This document shows, piece after piece, positions 1 through 8,090 of a stretch of DNA of 43,579 nt. The notes under the pieces are model-generated. The model was not told where the DNA came from and ran no database searches. It was given only the letters and a program-made list of their open reading frames with translations. Where the stretch lies: NCBI GenBank assembly GCA_002337005.1, contig DDFD01000115.1:1-43579 (forward strand), given 5' to 3'. This DNA comes from Flavobacteriales bacterium UBA1937 (GTDB taxonomy: Bacteria > Bacteroidota > Bacteroidia > Flavobacteriales > Weeksellaceae). Each line of letters starts with the position of its first letter. The stretch's first letter is position 1. The translations under genes were made by a program, and so were the position numbers.

Positions 1-287
1 TGTTTGTCAAGCTTAGTTGTTAAGTAACGGATAACTCTCTCGTCACGTTTGAAAGCAGTTTCAAGACCTGCTACTACAGTACCTTCACCTTTGAATTCGA
101 TCAAAGTGTAGAATCCATTCTTTTTTAATTGAATAGGATAAGCTAATTTTTTAAGACCCCAGTTTTCTCTGGTAACGATTTCGCAATTGTGCTCTTTCAA
201 AAAGTCTTCGAATTTTTTTACTGCTTCCTCCACCTGTGCGTCAGATAGAACGGGAGTTAAAATGAAAACAGTTTCGTAATTGTTCAT
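1..287 (-). CDS. rpsF: 30S ribosomal protein S6 (partial, 3' end outside window)
   Basis: S6 is a small-subunit ribosomal protein that binds 16S rRNA together with S18. The reverse complement from the ATG at 285-287 reads MNNYETVFILTPVLSD and continues through a stretch with NWGLKKLAYPIQ and KRDERVIRYLTTKL, which are the conserved S6 core motifs. About 95 residues are present and the frame stays open to base 1, so the C-terminus is cut off by the window edge. In many bacteria rpsF heads an operon with rpsR and rplI; those genes would lie outside the window to the left. A TAATTTTG promoter element precedes it. Identification is firm. Confidence 0.96.
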   Translation of the reverse strand, partial: MNNYETVFILTPVLSDAQVEEAVKKFEDFLKEHNCEIVTRENWGLKKLAYPIQLKKNGFYTLIEFKGEGTVVAGLETAFKRDERVIRYLTTKLDK

Positions 288-321
288 AATGTTAAAAATA
301 TTTGTTAATTATTTCGAGGTG

Positions 322-329
322 CAAAATTA
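322..329 (-). promoter_or_regulatory. Candidate -7 element of rpsF promoter
   Basis: On the minus strand this reads TAATTTTG, an exact match to the Bacteroidota sigma factor -7 consensus TAnnTTTG, 34 bases before the rpsF ATG. The expected TTTG-like -33 box is only weakly represented (ATTG at 350-353). Inference from consensus only. Confidence 0.5.
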
Positions 330-370
330 GTGAAACTTTTTAAAGTACACAATATTAATGTAGTAATTTG

Positions 371-398
371 TTTGATGTGGTTTGAAATAGTTTGATTA
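371..398. repeat. Decamer tandem repeat (tttgaNNNNg)
   Basis: Three consecutive 10-bp units, tttgatgtgg / tttgaaatag / tttgatta, lie in the gap between rpsF and the acetyltransferase gene. The same decamer design recurs with four units at 31221-31255 between gltB and gltD. The function is unknown. The exact 10-bp period equals about one helical turn. Confidence 0.6.
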
Positions 399-451
399 TT
401 AGTTGCAATTTTGAACTTCTAACCTCCAACTTTTTACTTCGTATCTCTAGT

Positions 452-928
452 TTATTTTGCTAGATTCTCTATCCCTTCTTTGTCTAAGCGGAAAACCGTC
501 CATTCATCCATTGGTTTTGCGCCAAGAGATTTATAGAATTCTATAGAAGGGGTGTTCCAATCTAGAACGCTCCATTCTAATCTGCCACAATTTCTTTCTT
601 TGGCGATTTTTGCCAATTCTACTAAAAGTGCTTTTCCACAACCTTTTCCTCGCATTTCTGGTTCTACAAAAAGGTCTTCTAAATAAATACCAGGTTTGCC
701 AACAAACGTTGAGAAATTGTGAAAATAGAGTGCAAAACCAACTGGTTTTTGGTCTTCTTCTGCAATGATTACTTCTGCGTAATTTTTCTCAAAAATATTG
801 GTGCGCAGTTCTTCTACAGTTGTAATGACATCATTTTCTAGTTTTTCGTAAACGGCGAGTTTGTAGATTAAATTGAAGATGGTTGGTGCATCTTCATGAG
901 TTGCTTTTCGGATTTGGAAGTTGGACAT
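452..928 (-). CDS. GNAT family N-acetyltransferase
   Basis: This is a cytoplasmic acetyl-CoA dependent N-acetyltransferase of the GNAT fold, 158 residues, full length for a single-domain member. The acetyl-CoA binding motif A is visible as VEPEMRGKGCGKALL (roughly residues 87-101), preceded by the beta-4 strand GIYLEDLFV. The later NTPSIEFYKSLGA and WTVFRL strings are the typical C-terminal beta-bulge region. It resembles the diamine/spermidine acetyltransferase (SSAT-like) subgroup, which keeps the YLEDLFV and RGKGCGKALL patterns, but substrate cannot be fixed from sequence. It starts 3 bases after the stop of the upstream hypothetical gene, so the two are probably co-transcribed. Confidence 0.88.
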   Translation of the reverse strand: MSNFQIRKATHEDAPTIFNLIYKLAVYEKLENDVITTVEELRTNIFEKNYAEVIIAEEDQKPVGFALYFHNFSTFVGKPGIYLEDLFVEPEMRGKGCGKALLVELAKIAKERNCGRLEWSVLDWNTPSIEFYKSLGAKPMDEWTVFRLDKEGIENLAK

Positions 929-931
929 GAT

Positions 932-1540
932 TTAAAAATTGTTTTCTAAAAAATTAATTATTTGATTGAAATTTATTTTATTAAATGTTTTTTTATTACT
1001 CATTATTAATTCATTATTGAAAATTTCGATGGTGAAATTTTCTTTCTTAGGAATTGAATTAAAATTTTTTCTGACTTCTGAATTTAGAAATTGTTTTGCG
1101 TTGTTTTCATTATCTGCAAGAACAAAGAATCTATTACTAAATTCTTTGTCATCTTTGAAATCTATTTCTGTTTTAATCAATATTTCTAGAATTTTATCAA
1201 AAACATTTTCTTCACGAATCAATATCCTTCCATAATCTTTTTCTAGTGTTTTAATTCCTAAAATTTGATTTTCGTTATATATAGAATCTCCGTGTCTTCC
1301 GCCAATGAAATGATGTTCAATATTGATGATTAGAATTTGAAATTGAGAATTAAAATTAACTGAGGAAAGTATTTTTATATCTGAGTAATGTAGAAATGTT
1401 TCAAATTTTTTAAAATCAAGAATAAAATTGTTATCAAAAGATATAGTATACTCATCTGAAAGTTCAGAAATTATTTCTTGTAATGTTTTTTCTTCTTGTT
1501 TTGTTATCAGATAATGATAAGGCTTTTGATGGATGTTCAT
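932..1540 (-). CDS. Hypothetical protein, possible DUF3137-like
   Basis: A 202-residue soluble protein with no signal peptide or membrane segment. The ATG at 1538-1540 (MNIHQKPYHY) is chosen over an upstream in-frame TTG at 1558 because that TTG overlaps a TATTTTTG promoter element. I do not recognise the family with certainty. The segment SNRFFVLADNENNAKQFL (after residue about 135) is loosely like the conserved patch in DUF3137 proteins, where a mature-looking strand is followed by a residue-by-residue helix. It is very rich in Asn, Ile, Lys and Phe. It sits directly upstream of the GNAT gene in a likely two-gene operon. No functional call is made. Confidence 0.7.
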   Translation of the reverse strand: MNIHQKPYHYLITKQEEKTLQEIISELSDEYTISFDNNFILDFKKFETFLHYSDIKILSSVNFNSQFQILIINIEHHFIGGRHGDSIYNENQILGIKTLEKDYGRILIREENVFDKILEILIKTEIDFKDDKEFSNRFFVLADNENNAKQFLNSEVRKNFNSIPKKENFTIEIFNNELIMSNKKTFNKINFNQIINFLENNF

Positions 1541-1555
1541 TGGTTGTTTTTTTTT

Positions 1556-1563
1556 CAAAAATA
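1556..1563 (-). promoter_or_regulatory. Candidate -7 element for hypothetical-GNAT operon
   Basis: Reads TATTTTTG on the minus strand, matching TAnnTTTG, 15 bases before the ATG at 1540. It supports that start codon and gives a leader of roughly 10 bases. No clear -33 box is seen. Confidence 0.5.
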
Positions 1564-1587
1564 GTAATTTTCTAACGAAAATGTAAC

Positions 1588-1724
1588 TAGCCCCGATTGA
1601 ACGGCATGTTTAAGCTCTTTTTTAAATTTTTTGTGTTGGAAAACCCTTTTTGCGTTTCAAACGCAGAAAGGGTTGAGCTTTGGGAAAAATTTAAAAAAAG
1701 CGAGTAGTGAAAGCGGGAAAAGCT
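1588..1724. repeat. Structured intergenic repeat (agccccgattga ... agcgggaaaagct type)
   Basis: A 137-bp fold-back unit. Inner stem: aaccctttttgcgttt pairs with aaacgcagaaagggtt (1642-1674, one G-U pair). Outer stem: the T/A-rich arm near 1613-1632 pairs with aaaaatttaaaaaaagc near 1685-1701. The unit opens with tagccccgattga and closes with agcgggaaaagct. From memory, elements with these borders are common between genes in Chryseobacterium-type genomes. It encodes no ORF. Confidence 0.6.
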
Positions 1725-1726
1725 AC

Positions 1727-1755
1727 AAAAAAACCTCCGAAAAATATCGAAGGTT
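1727..1755 (-). terminator. Rho-independent terminator of the E2 acyltransferase gene
   Basis: On the minus strand aaccttcg pairs with cggaggtt (one G-U) around an 8-base loop, followed by a run of seven T. It lies about 50 bases after the E2 stop codon. Confidence 0.8.
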
Positions 1756-1768
1756 AAGTTTTATAAAT

Positions 1769-1795
1769 GGATTGCTTCGTTCCTCGCAATGACGG
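1769..1795. repeat. REP-like repeat, copy 1 (gcaatgac family)
   Basis: The core attgcttcgttcctcgcaat is an imperfect palindrome (attgc ... gcaat) followed by gacg. A second copy with one substitution lies at 18234-18258. Very similar short repeats are, from memory, scattered through many unrelated bacterial genomes. This copy lies between the E2 stop and its terminator. Confidence 0.7.
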
Positions 1796-1802
1796 TGTAA
1801 AA

Positions 1803-3131
1803 TTAAATTTCTGTATCTAGATCCCAATTTTCGAGATAATCATGAACATGTTTTAGGAACATTCCGCCCAAGCTTCCGTCCACAACTCTGTGATCGTAAG
1901 AATGGCTCATAAACATCAATTGACGAATTGCAATTACATCTCCGTCTTTGGTTTCCAAAACCGCTGGTTTTTTTACAATAGCACCAATTGCCAAAATAGC
2001 AACTTGGGGCTGCGGAATGATAGGTGTTCCCATTAAATTTCCGAAACTTCCGATGTTAGAAATGGTGTAAGTAGCACCTTGTGTATCTTCTGGTTTTAGT
2101 TTTTTATTTCTTGCTCTGTAAGCCAAATCGTTAATTGCTTTTGCTAAACCTGAAAGTGATAATTGGTCTGCATTTTTGATGACAGGAACGATCAGGTTTC
2201 CGTCTGGCAAAGCAGTTGCCATACCAATATTGATATTTTTCTTTTTGATGATTTTATCACCATCTACAGAAATATTAATCAAAGGGAAATCTTGAATCGC
2301 TTTTACCACCGCTTTTACAAAAATTGGCATAAAGGTGAGTTTTTGACCTTCACGTTTTTCGAAAGCATCTTTGTGTTTGGTTCTCCATTTTACCACGTTG
2401 GTTACGTCTGATTCTATGAAAGAGGTAACGTGCGGAGCTGTTTTTTTGGAGTTGATCATAGCGTCTGCAATCAATTTACGAACTCTGTCCATAGGGATGA
2501 TTTCGTCACTTCCAGATACAGAAACTGTTTGTGGAATAGTAGGAGTGGAGACCACTGCAGAAATTGTATTTTGAGTTGGCTCTGCCTTAATTTCTGTCTT
2601 ATTTTGCTGATTTTTTCTACTTTTTACCAAAGCCAGAATATCTTCTTTGGTAATTCTACCTTCAAGACCAGTTCCATTGATAGATTTGAGCTCTGTTTCT
2701 GAAATGTTTTCTTGTTCGGCAATGGATTTTACTAATGGAGAAAGATAGATTTCACCAGAAAATTCTTGTGGAGTAGAAGTTATAGCTTGTAATGGTTTTT
2801 CTAATTCTGAAACTACCTCTGGAGCTGGGTTTTCTATTTTTGGTTCTTCAGTTTTTGGAGTTGCTGTAACGGGAGTTATTTCACCTTCGCCTTCAACTTC
2901 TAAGATGGCAATAGGTTCTCCTACTTTTGCAATTTCATCTTTGTGAACTAAAATTTTTATAATTTTCCCGGTAACTGGGGTAGGAACATCAGAATCTACT
3001 TTGTCTGTAGCAATTTCTACTACAGATTCATCTTCATTTACTGTATCTCCTTCATTGTATAACCAACTGATAACAGTAGCTTCCATTACGCCTTCTCCCA
3101 TAGATGGAAGTAATAATTTGTATTCTGCCAT
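1803..3131 (-). CDS. 2-oxo acid dehydrogenase E2 (dihydrolipoamide acyltransferase)
   Basis: This is the acyltransferase core of a pyruvate, branched-chain or 2-oxoglutarate dehydrogenase complex, transferring the acyl group from lipoyl-lysine to CoA. Length is 442 residues with the usual order. An N-terminal lipoyl domain has the modified lysine in EIATDKVDSDV (Lys44). A linker rich in Pro, Glu and Thr follows. A peripheral subunit binding domain (LSPLVKSIAEQENIS ... GTGLEGRITKEDIL) spans about 130-170. The catalytic domain has the HRVVDGSLGG active-site motif near the C-terminus. A single lipoyl domain and the motif style fit branched-chain or generic flavobacterial E2 better than SucB. E1 and E3 are not adjacent. 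LipB, which can supply its lipoyl group, is at 11.4-12.1 kb. Confidence 0.93.
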   Translation of the reverse strand: MAEYKLLLPSMGEGVMEATVISWLYNEGDTVNEDESVVEIATDKVDSDVPTPVTGKIIKILVHKDEIAKVGEPIAILEVEGEGEITPVTATPKTEEPKIENPAPEVVSELEKPLQAITSTPQEFSGEIYLSPLVKSIAEQENISETELKSINGTGLEGRITKEDILALVKSRKNQQNKTEIKAEPTQNTISAVVSTPTIPQTVSVSGSDEIIPMDRVRKLIADAMINSKKTAPHVTSFIESDVTNVVKWRTKHKDAFEKREGQKLTFMPIFVKAVVKAIQDFPLINISVDGDKIIKKKNINIGMATALPDGNLIVPVIKNADQLSLSGLAKAINDLAYRARNKKLKPEDTQGATYTISNIGSFGNLMGTPIIPQPQVAILAIGAIVKKPAVLETKDGDVIAIRQLMFMSHSYDHRVVDGSLGGMFLKHVHDYLENWDLDTEI

Positions 3132-3151
3132 TTTACTTTTTTAGAGTTTTA

Positions 3152-3159
3152 CAAATATA
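3152..3159 (-). promoter_or_regulatory. Candidate -7 element of E2 gene
   Basis: Reads TATATTTG on the minus strand, an exact TAnnTTTG match 20 bases before the ATG at 3131. No convincing -33 box is visible. Confidence 0.5.
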
Positions 3160-3488
3160 AAAAAATTTAATTTATAATAATTTTTTTGTTAAAAATTACG
3201 AATTTCACAAATTGATTTTTTACTATAAATTATCGAAAAAAAATTATATTATTGCATGGTAATGATAATATCATTTATATATTTATTGTAATTTTTTGTT
3301 GATTTTGCTAAATGATTTAATTTATTTAATTCTTTTTAGATTCAAAATTTATTGATTTGTTTCATCTATTGGTCTAATATTTATCTAATAATTTAAATAA
3401 ATTGAGATTTAGTTTTTATTACACAATAAAAAAACGAAAACGATTTTATCAATTAATACGAACTTTTATACTTAATAAATAAAAAACG
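3160..3488. other. Long AT-rich intergenic region before the protease gene
   Basis: About 330 bases of very AT-rich DNA between the divergent E2 and protease genes. No ORF, tRNA, exact TAnnTTTG box oriented to the protease, or strong hairpin was found. It probably holds the protease promoter and a long 5' leader, but I cannot place either. Confidence 0.5.
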
Positions 3489-6110
3489 ATGAGAAAAAAA
3501 ATTTACTATTTAACTTTTGGAGCATTGCTTTGTAGTAATTTATTGGCGGCACAGAAGAATGAGGAAATATTAAAAAATTATTTTAATAATTCTGCTAAAT
3601 ATAAAAAAATTAAAACCATAAATAAGGAATTTACGGTTAAAACGGAGGACTATTCTTCTAGCATGAAATCTACAATTTTGCAGATTCAACAGACTTTTTC
3701 TGGTATTCCGGTTTATAATTCCTATGGAAACGCTATAATAAAAAATGATAAATTAGTATCAATAAACGAAAATTTTTACAAATTTTCCATAAATTATAAT
3801 CAACCAAAATCTGATAAACTTGAAAATATTTTTTCTAGAGTTCTCAATAATACTTCTATCAAAAAAGGTAATTATAGTTTAACAGAAAAAGATAAACCTA
3901 ATTTTGTTTTTTCTCAGAAAATTTATTTTCCTATGGAAGATGAATTAAGATTATCCTATCTCTATCAGTTTGCAGAGGATGGATCTTCTAACTACTGGAG
4001 TATTGTTGCAGATGCAAATACCGGAGAAATTCTGGAAAAACAAAATCTTACTCTTTCTTGCGGTTTCGAAGGCAATCAAGAAAACCATGAAGAACATGAA
4101 ATCAACAAATTTGTTGGTCCACAAAATAAATCTTTTGATAATGTATCATCTATTGTAGCAGCAGACAATGCAACTTATAGAGTGTATGCTTTGCCATTAG
4201 AAGCACCTTCTTTTGGAGCAAGAACTCTTGTTTCTAATCCTTGGGATTTAACGGCTTCACCAGAAGGTTGGCATTCTGATGGTACCAATCATTATACTTA
4301 TACTAGAGGAAACAATACGTACACTTATACCGATCTTACCAATAATAATACTGCTACCGTAGCAAAAGCTACAGATGGAGGTGCTTCCAGAGTTTTTGAT
4401 TTTCCAATAGATTTATCTCAGCATCATACAACTTATAAAGATGCAGCAGTAACCAATTTATTTTATATGACTAACAAAGTTCATGATATAATGTATAAAT
4501 TTGGTTTTAATGAAGCTTGGAGAAATTTTCAAAAAACTAATTTTACCACCTCAGGTACTGGAAATGATCCTGTAAATGCTGAAGCCAGAGATGCTAGTGA
4601 AGCTACCACTCAACAATTAAATAATGCTAATTTTGCAACTCCAGCAGAGGGTTCTTCGCCGAGAATGCAAATGTATCTTTGGGATCCTGCCAATGTTTAT
4701 AGATTGGTTTACAATACACCATCTTCATTTGTAACAAGAAAACCAAATACCAAAGATGCGGCTTTTGGTCCCGTTTTAACAGCTACTGGAATTACAGCAA
4801 ATGTCGTTTTAACAACACCAAATGATGGTTGTACTGCAATTACTGAAGATTTAACAGGAAAAATAGCTCTAATCCAAAGAGGAACTTGTAATTTTTCTGT
4901 AAAAGTTAAAAATGCTCAATTAAAAGGAGCTGTAGCGGCAATTATTTATAATGCACCTACTTCTACAGCTTTTGGACAAATGGGTGGAACTGATGCTACT
5001 GTTACTATCCCTTCAATTTTAATTGAAAATTCTGAGGGACAAGCTATTGTAAATCAATTGGCTAGTACACCTGTAAATGTTACACTCTCTGATGATAAAA
5101 CAAAATATGTTTATATAGATGGAGATTTAGATAATGGAATTATTACTCACGAATACGGACACGGAATTTCCAACAGACTAGTAGGAACTACTGCAAGTTG
5201 CCTTAATAAAGCCAATTCTAACGAACAAATGGGAGAAGGTTGGTCTGATTTTTTTGCATTAATGCTTACCAATCAGCCTGGAGATAATGCTACTGTTCCT
5301 AGAGGAGTAGGTACTTTTGCATCAGCCCAGCCAACCAATGGATTAGGCATTCGCCCTGCTAAATATTCTCCAGATTTTACCGTAAATAATTATACCTATG
5401 GTAAAACCAATGGAATGACTTATTTAGATTCTTCTAATGTAATGCAAATTGATGTACACTCTGTAGGCTTTGTTTGGGCTACAATGCTTTGGGATTTACA
5501 TTGGAAGTATGTAGAAAAATATGGATACAGCTCAGATGTTACAGCTAATGCAAACTCTGGAAGCGCAAGAGTTCTACAATTAGTAATGGATGCATTAAAA
5601 ATTACTGCTTGTTCCCCAACTTTAATTGATGGTAGAGATGCCATTTTGCAAGCCGAGCTTAATACAACAGCAGGTGCAGATAAATGTATGATTTGGGGTG
5701 TTTTTGCAAAAAGAGGTTTGGGTGTAAATGCAAATGCAGGTCTTAAGAAATCTAAAAGCCCAGTTAATAACACCAATATTGCTGCTGCTCTTAATGACCA
5801 AGTAGAAGATTTTACCTACCCTTCAGAATGTACCTCTTCTCTTTCTAGCGCTGAAGCTACCTTAAATAAAGGAGTAAGTGTATATCCTAATCCTGCAAAA
5901 AATGAAATTTTTATAAAGTCAAATTCTGCAACTACAGGTAATACTATTGTATCTGTTTATGATGCTACAGGTAAATTAGTGATGTCAGAAAGTATAAATC
6001 TAAATTCTAAAAATTCTATAGATGCTTCTAGGCTTACTAATGGGGTTTATATTATTAAAGGAGAAGGAATTGGAAGTAATTTTTCTCAAAAAATCATTAT
6101 CCAAAAATAA
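3489..6110 (+). CDS. Secreted M36 (fungalysin) metalloprotease with PA and T9SS sorting domains
   Basis: An extracellular zinc endopeptidase, 873 residues. A signal peptide covers the first 21 or so residues (MRKKIYYLTFGALLCSNLLA). A fungalysin/thermolysin-type propeptide (FTP) follows. The catalytic M36 domain carries the zinc motif HEYGH at His554-His558 and the downstream glutamate ligand in MGEGWSDFF (about Glu583). A protease-associated (PA) domain with DLTGKIALIQRGTCNFSVKV is inserted before the HEXXH helix, roughly residues 420-540. The last 75 residues (VYPNPAKNEIFI ... NGVYIIKGEG ... QKIIIQK) form a type A T9SS C-terminal sorting domain, so the protein should cross the outer membrane by the Bacteroidota type IX system. 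It is a single gene with its own terminator. Its likely role is protein scavenging. Confidence 0.95.
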   Translation: MRKKIYYLTFGALLCSNLLAAQKNEEILKNYFNNSAKYKKIKTINKEFTVKTEDYSSSMKSTILQIQQTFSGIPVYNSYGNAIIKNDKLVSINENFYKFSINYNQPKSDKLENIFSRVLNNTSIKKGNYSLTEKDKPNFVFSQKIYFPMEDELRLSYLYQFAEDGSSNYWSIVADANTGEILEKQNLTLSCGFEGNQENHEEHEINKFVGPQNKSFDNVSSIVAADNATYRVYALPLEAPSFGARTLVSNPWDLTASPEGWHSDGTNHYTYTRGNNTYTYTDLTNNNTATVAKATDGGASRVFDFPIDLSQHHTTYKDAAVTNLFYMTNKVHDIMYKFGFNEAWRNFQKTNFTTSGTGNDPVNAEARDASEATTQQLNNANFATPAEGSSPRMQMYLWDPANVYRLVYNTPSSFVTRKPNTKDAAFGPVLTATGITANVVLTTPNDGCTAITEDLTGKIALIQRGTCNFSVKVKNAQLKGAVAAIIYNAPTSTAFGQMGGTDATVTIPSILIENSEGQAIVNQLASTPVNVTLSDDKTKYVYIDGDLDNGIITHEYGHGISNRLVGTTASCLNKANSNEQMGEGWSDFFALMLTNQPGDNATVPRGVGTFASAQPTNGLGIRPAKYSPDFTVNNYTYGKTNGMTYLDSSNVMQIDVHSVGFVWATMLWDLHWKYVEKYGYSSDVTANANSGSARVLQLVMDALKITACSPTLIDGRDAILQAELNTTAGADKCMIWGVFAKRGLGVNANAGLKKSKSPVNNTNIAAALNDQVEDFTYPSECTSSLSSAEATLNKGVSVYPNPAKNEIFIKSNSATTGNTIVSVYDATGKLVMSESINLNSKNSIDASRLTNGVYIIKGEGIGSNFSQKIIIQK

Positions 6111-6126
6111 AATTAAATAAAAAATT

Positions 6127-6152
6127 AAACCTCCAATTTTTGGAGGTTTTTT
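6127..6152 (+). terminator. Terminator of the M36 protease gene
   Basis: Perfect 9-bp stem aaacctcca / tggaggttt with a 5-base loop, followed by a T run, 17 bases after the stop codon. Confidence 0.88.
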
Positions 6153-6165
6153 ATTGTGAATATTA

Positions 6166-6173
6166 TACATTTG
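6166..6173 (+). promoter_or_regulatory. Candidate -7 element for monooxygenase/kinase operon
   Basis: TACATTTG matches TAnnTTTG exactly and lies 19 bases before the ATG at 6193. The -33 box is not clear because the spacing falls in the preceding terminator. Confidence 0.5.
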
Positions 6174-6192
6174 TCTTAAATTTTTAAAAATT

Positions 6193-6483
6193 ATGAATAT
6201 ACACGTAGTTGCATTAATGAAGTTTAAAGAGAATCATCTTTTTGATGCCATAGAATTATTAAAAAAATTAGTTTCTGAAACCAGAAAAGAAGAAGGCTGT
6301 TTGCAATACGATCTAATAGAAGATAAAGAAAACAAAGGACATTTTTTTATGGTAGAACTTTGGGAAACCGAAGAACATTTACATAAACATAGCGTGCAGG
6401 ATCATATTTTAGAATTCAGAAAAAATGCAATTCCAATGATGGAATCTCAAAATCTGGTATATAAAGGATTTAAAATTTTTTAG
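6193..6483 (+). CDS. Antibiotic biosynthesis monooxygenase (ABM) domain protein, putative quinol monooxygenase
   Basis: A 96-residue single-domain dimeric alpha-beta protein of the ABM fold, which includes YgiN-type quinol monooxygenases. The family pattern is visible: an N-terminal strand IHVVALMKFK, a helix with LLKKLVSETRKEEGCLQYDL, a central strand GHFFMVELWETEEHLHKH and a final strand VYKGFKIF. Length is normal for the family. The substrate is unknown, since ABM members act on quinols, polyketides or haem, or have no known enzyme activity. It is 12 bases upstream of the sensor kinase and in the same frame, so both are probably translated from one transcript. A link to potassium sensing is not established. 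Confidence 0.85.
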   Translation: MNIHVVALMKFKENHLFDAIELLKKLVSETRKEEGCLQYDLIEDKENKGHFFMVELWETEEHLHKHSVQDHILEFRKNAIPMMESQNLVYKGFKIF

Positions 6484-6495
6484 AAGTATATATAT

Positions 6496-7578
6496 TTGAA
6501 TTTATTATTAAAGACTAAAAATTTATCACTTTGGAAACAATACTTTATTAGCATTGTTTTCATAACTGCTATTTCTGTAATTTCATATTATTTTAAAGAT
6601 ACTTTTAGCTATAAAATAGTAGCTCTTTTTCTATTGTTTTTGGTCTCTGTTTTGGCAATGTTGTTTGATATTTTGCCAGTTTTGGTTTCAGCAATTTTAA
6701 GTGCTTTAATACTAAATTATTTTTTCATTCCGCCCTATTTTACTTTTCATATTAATAGTCCAGATGATATTTTACTGTTTTTAATATATCTTTCGGTTGC
6801 TTTAGTAAGCGCAGTTTTAAGCTTTAAAATTAGGAAAGAAGAAGAGAAATCTAGAGATAAAGAAGAAAAAGAAAATACCATAAAACTATACAATACTCTT
6901 CTTAATTCACTTTCGCACGAACTCAAAACACCAATTTCTACCATAATTGGTGCAGTAGATACACTGAAAGAAAGTCGAGAAAAACTTTCCGAAATTTCAC
7001 AAAATGAATTGCTCGACGAGATTGATGCCGCAAGTTTAAGATTAAACAGACAGGTGGAAAATCTACTGAATATGAGTAGGCTAGAGACAGGAGTGTTCAA
7101 ATTAAAACTAGATTGGGTAGATACCAATGAACTGATTTTTTCGGTAATTCAAAAATTTGAGAAACAAAATCATCACCAAATTATTTTTGAACCTAAAGAA
7201 AATCTACCTTTTTTTAAATACGATCGGGTTTTGATTGGGCAAGTTCTGTATAATTTAATCCATAATGCGATTATTTACACCCCTAATTTTTCAATAATTG
7301 AAATCACCGCTATACCAGAAAATGAAGTTTTAAAAATTACAGTTTCTGACAATGGGAATGGCTTTCCAGAAGAAGAAATTGCTAAAGTTTTTGATAAATT
7401 TTACAGATTGCCTCATTCTAAAACTGGCGGAAGCGGATTAGGACTTTCCATTGCAAAAGGTTACATAGAAGCACATAATGGAGCTATTGAACTTCAAAAT
7501 AAAGAAAATAAAGGTGCTGTTTTTACCTTGAAAATTCCTGCCGAAATTTCTTATATTAACCAACTAAAAAATGAATAA
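6496..7578 (+). CDS. kdpD: Short KdpD-like sensor histidine kinase (DUF4118-HisKA-HATPase)
   Basis: An inner-membrane two-component sensor of 360 residues. The N-terminal part has about four hydrophobic segments (residues 14-115) of the DUF4118 type found in the membrane part of KdpD. A HisKA box has the phosphorylated His141 in SLSHELKTPIS. The ATPase domain has N box NLIHNAIIYTP, G1 DNGNGFP and G2 GGSGLGLSIAKGY. The large cytoplasmic KdpD/Usp domain of the roughly 900-residue E. coli protein is absent. The start is TTG at 6496: the preceding gene's stop is in the same frame 12 bases upstream and no ATG occurs for 54 codons. Its stop lies inside a 12-bp direct repeat flanking the GxxExxY cassette. 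Its partner is the KdpE-like regulator beyond that cassette. Confidence 0.88.
   Translation: MNLLLKTKNLSLWKQYFISIVFITAISVISYYFKDTFSYKIVALFLLFLVSVLAMLFDILPVLVSAILSALILNYFFIPPYFTFHINSPDDILLFLIYLSVALVSAVLSFKIRKEEEKSRDKEEKENTIKLYNTLLNSLSHELKTPISTIIGAVDTLKESREKLSEISQNELLDEIDAASLRLNRQVENLLNMSRLETGVFKLKLDWVDTNELIFSVIQKFEKQNHHQIIFEPKENLPFFKYDRVLIGQVLYNLIHNAIIYTPNFSIIEITAIPENEVLKITVSDNGNGFPEEEIAKVFDKFYRLPHSKTGGSGLGLSIAKGYIEAHNGAIELQNKENKGAVFTLKIPAEISYINQLKNE
7567..7578. repeat. Left 12-bp direct repeat, putative target-site duplication
   Basis: aaaaatgaataa is identical to 8129-8140. This copy carries the kinase stop codon; the other carries the regulator start codon. See the mobile element entry. 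Confidence 0.75.
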
Positions 7579-7583
7579 TTTTG

Positions 7584-7611
7584 CTCACAGAAAACACAGA
7601 AAATCACAGAA
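7584..7611. repeat. Left terminal inverted repeat of GxxExxY cassette
   Basis: Begins ctcacagaaaacacagaaa and continues atcacagaa. It is built from three cacag words about 9 bases apart. The first 19 bases match the right repeat perfectly; the next 9 match with a few substitutions. Confidence 0.8.
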
Positions 7612-7631
7612 AAAATTTTGTGAGAGAAAAA

Positions 7632-8018
7632 ATGATAACAATGGAAATTAACGAATTATCATACCTTGTGAGAGGTGCAATTTTTACTGTTCATAAAGAA
7701 TTGGGGCCAGGTTTATTAGAAAGTGTTTATGAAGCTGCATTAAGCTATGAATTAAAAAGTTTAGGATTAAATGTTTCAACACAATTAGGATTACCAGTTA
7801 AATATAAAGACGCCATTTTGGAAATTGGATATAGATTAGATGTCTTAGTTGAAAATCAATTAATTATTGAAATAAAATCTGTAGAAATATTAAAAGATGT
7901 GCATAAAAAACAGTTGTTAACTTATTTAAAACTATCAAATAAAAAATTAGGAATTTTAGTTAATTTTAACGTATCACATTTAGAAGATAAGAAAAGTTTA
8001 ATCCGTATAATAAATTAG
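7632..8018 (+). CDS. GxxExxY protein, PDDEXK-nuclease-like fold
   Basis: A 128-residue member of the GxxExxY family (TIGR04256 / PDDEXK_3). The name-giving motif is GLLESVY at Gly27, Glu30 and Tyr33, preceded by the family's VHKELGPG. A nuclease-like core is visible as RLDVLV (Asp70), EIKS (Glu80, Lys82) and QLLTYL (Gln94, Tyr98), matching the D...ExK...QxxxY layout of PDDEXK enzymes. The biological role of the family is not established. The frame also opens at a TTG at 7581, but that lies inside the terminal inverted repeat. ATG 7632 (MITMEINEL) or 7641 (MEINEL) is more likely. It splits a kinase/regulator pair and is the sole cargo of a repeat-bounded cassette. Confidence 0.87.
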   Translation: MITMEINELSYLVRGAIFTVHKELGPGLLESVYEAALSYELKSLGLNVSTQLGLPVKYKDAILEIGYRLDVLVENQLIIEIKSVEILKDVHKKQLLTYLKLSNKKLGILVNFNVSHLEDKKSLIRIIN

Positions 8019-8090
8019 ATTCTTACAGTAATCACTTAAATTCACAGAACATTTTTATTTCTTTGATTTTCTATAATTTTTTTAGATAGT

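Noticed and set aside
371..398. Possible CRISPR array from regularly spaced units
   Set aside because: Units are 10 bp with no spacers and no cas genes nearby; these are simple tandem repeats.
5420..5776. Long antisense open frames (for example within the protease, gltB and gyrB genes)
   Set aside because: They lie wholly opposite strongly conserved coding sequence, have no promoter or family resemblance, and arise from AT-rich codon use.
7581..7631. TTG start for the GxxExxY gene
   Set aside because: It falls inside the terminal inverted repeat; the resulting N-terminus (LTENTENHRKNF) is just the translated repeat. ATG 7632 or 7641 gives the normal family start.
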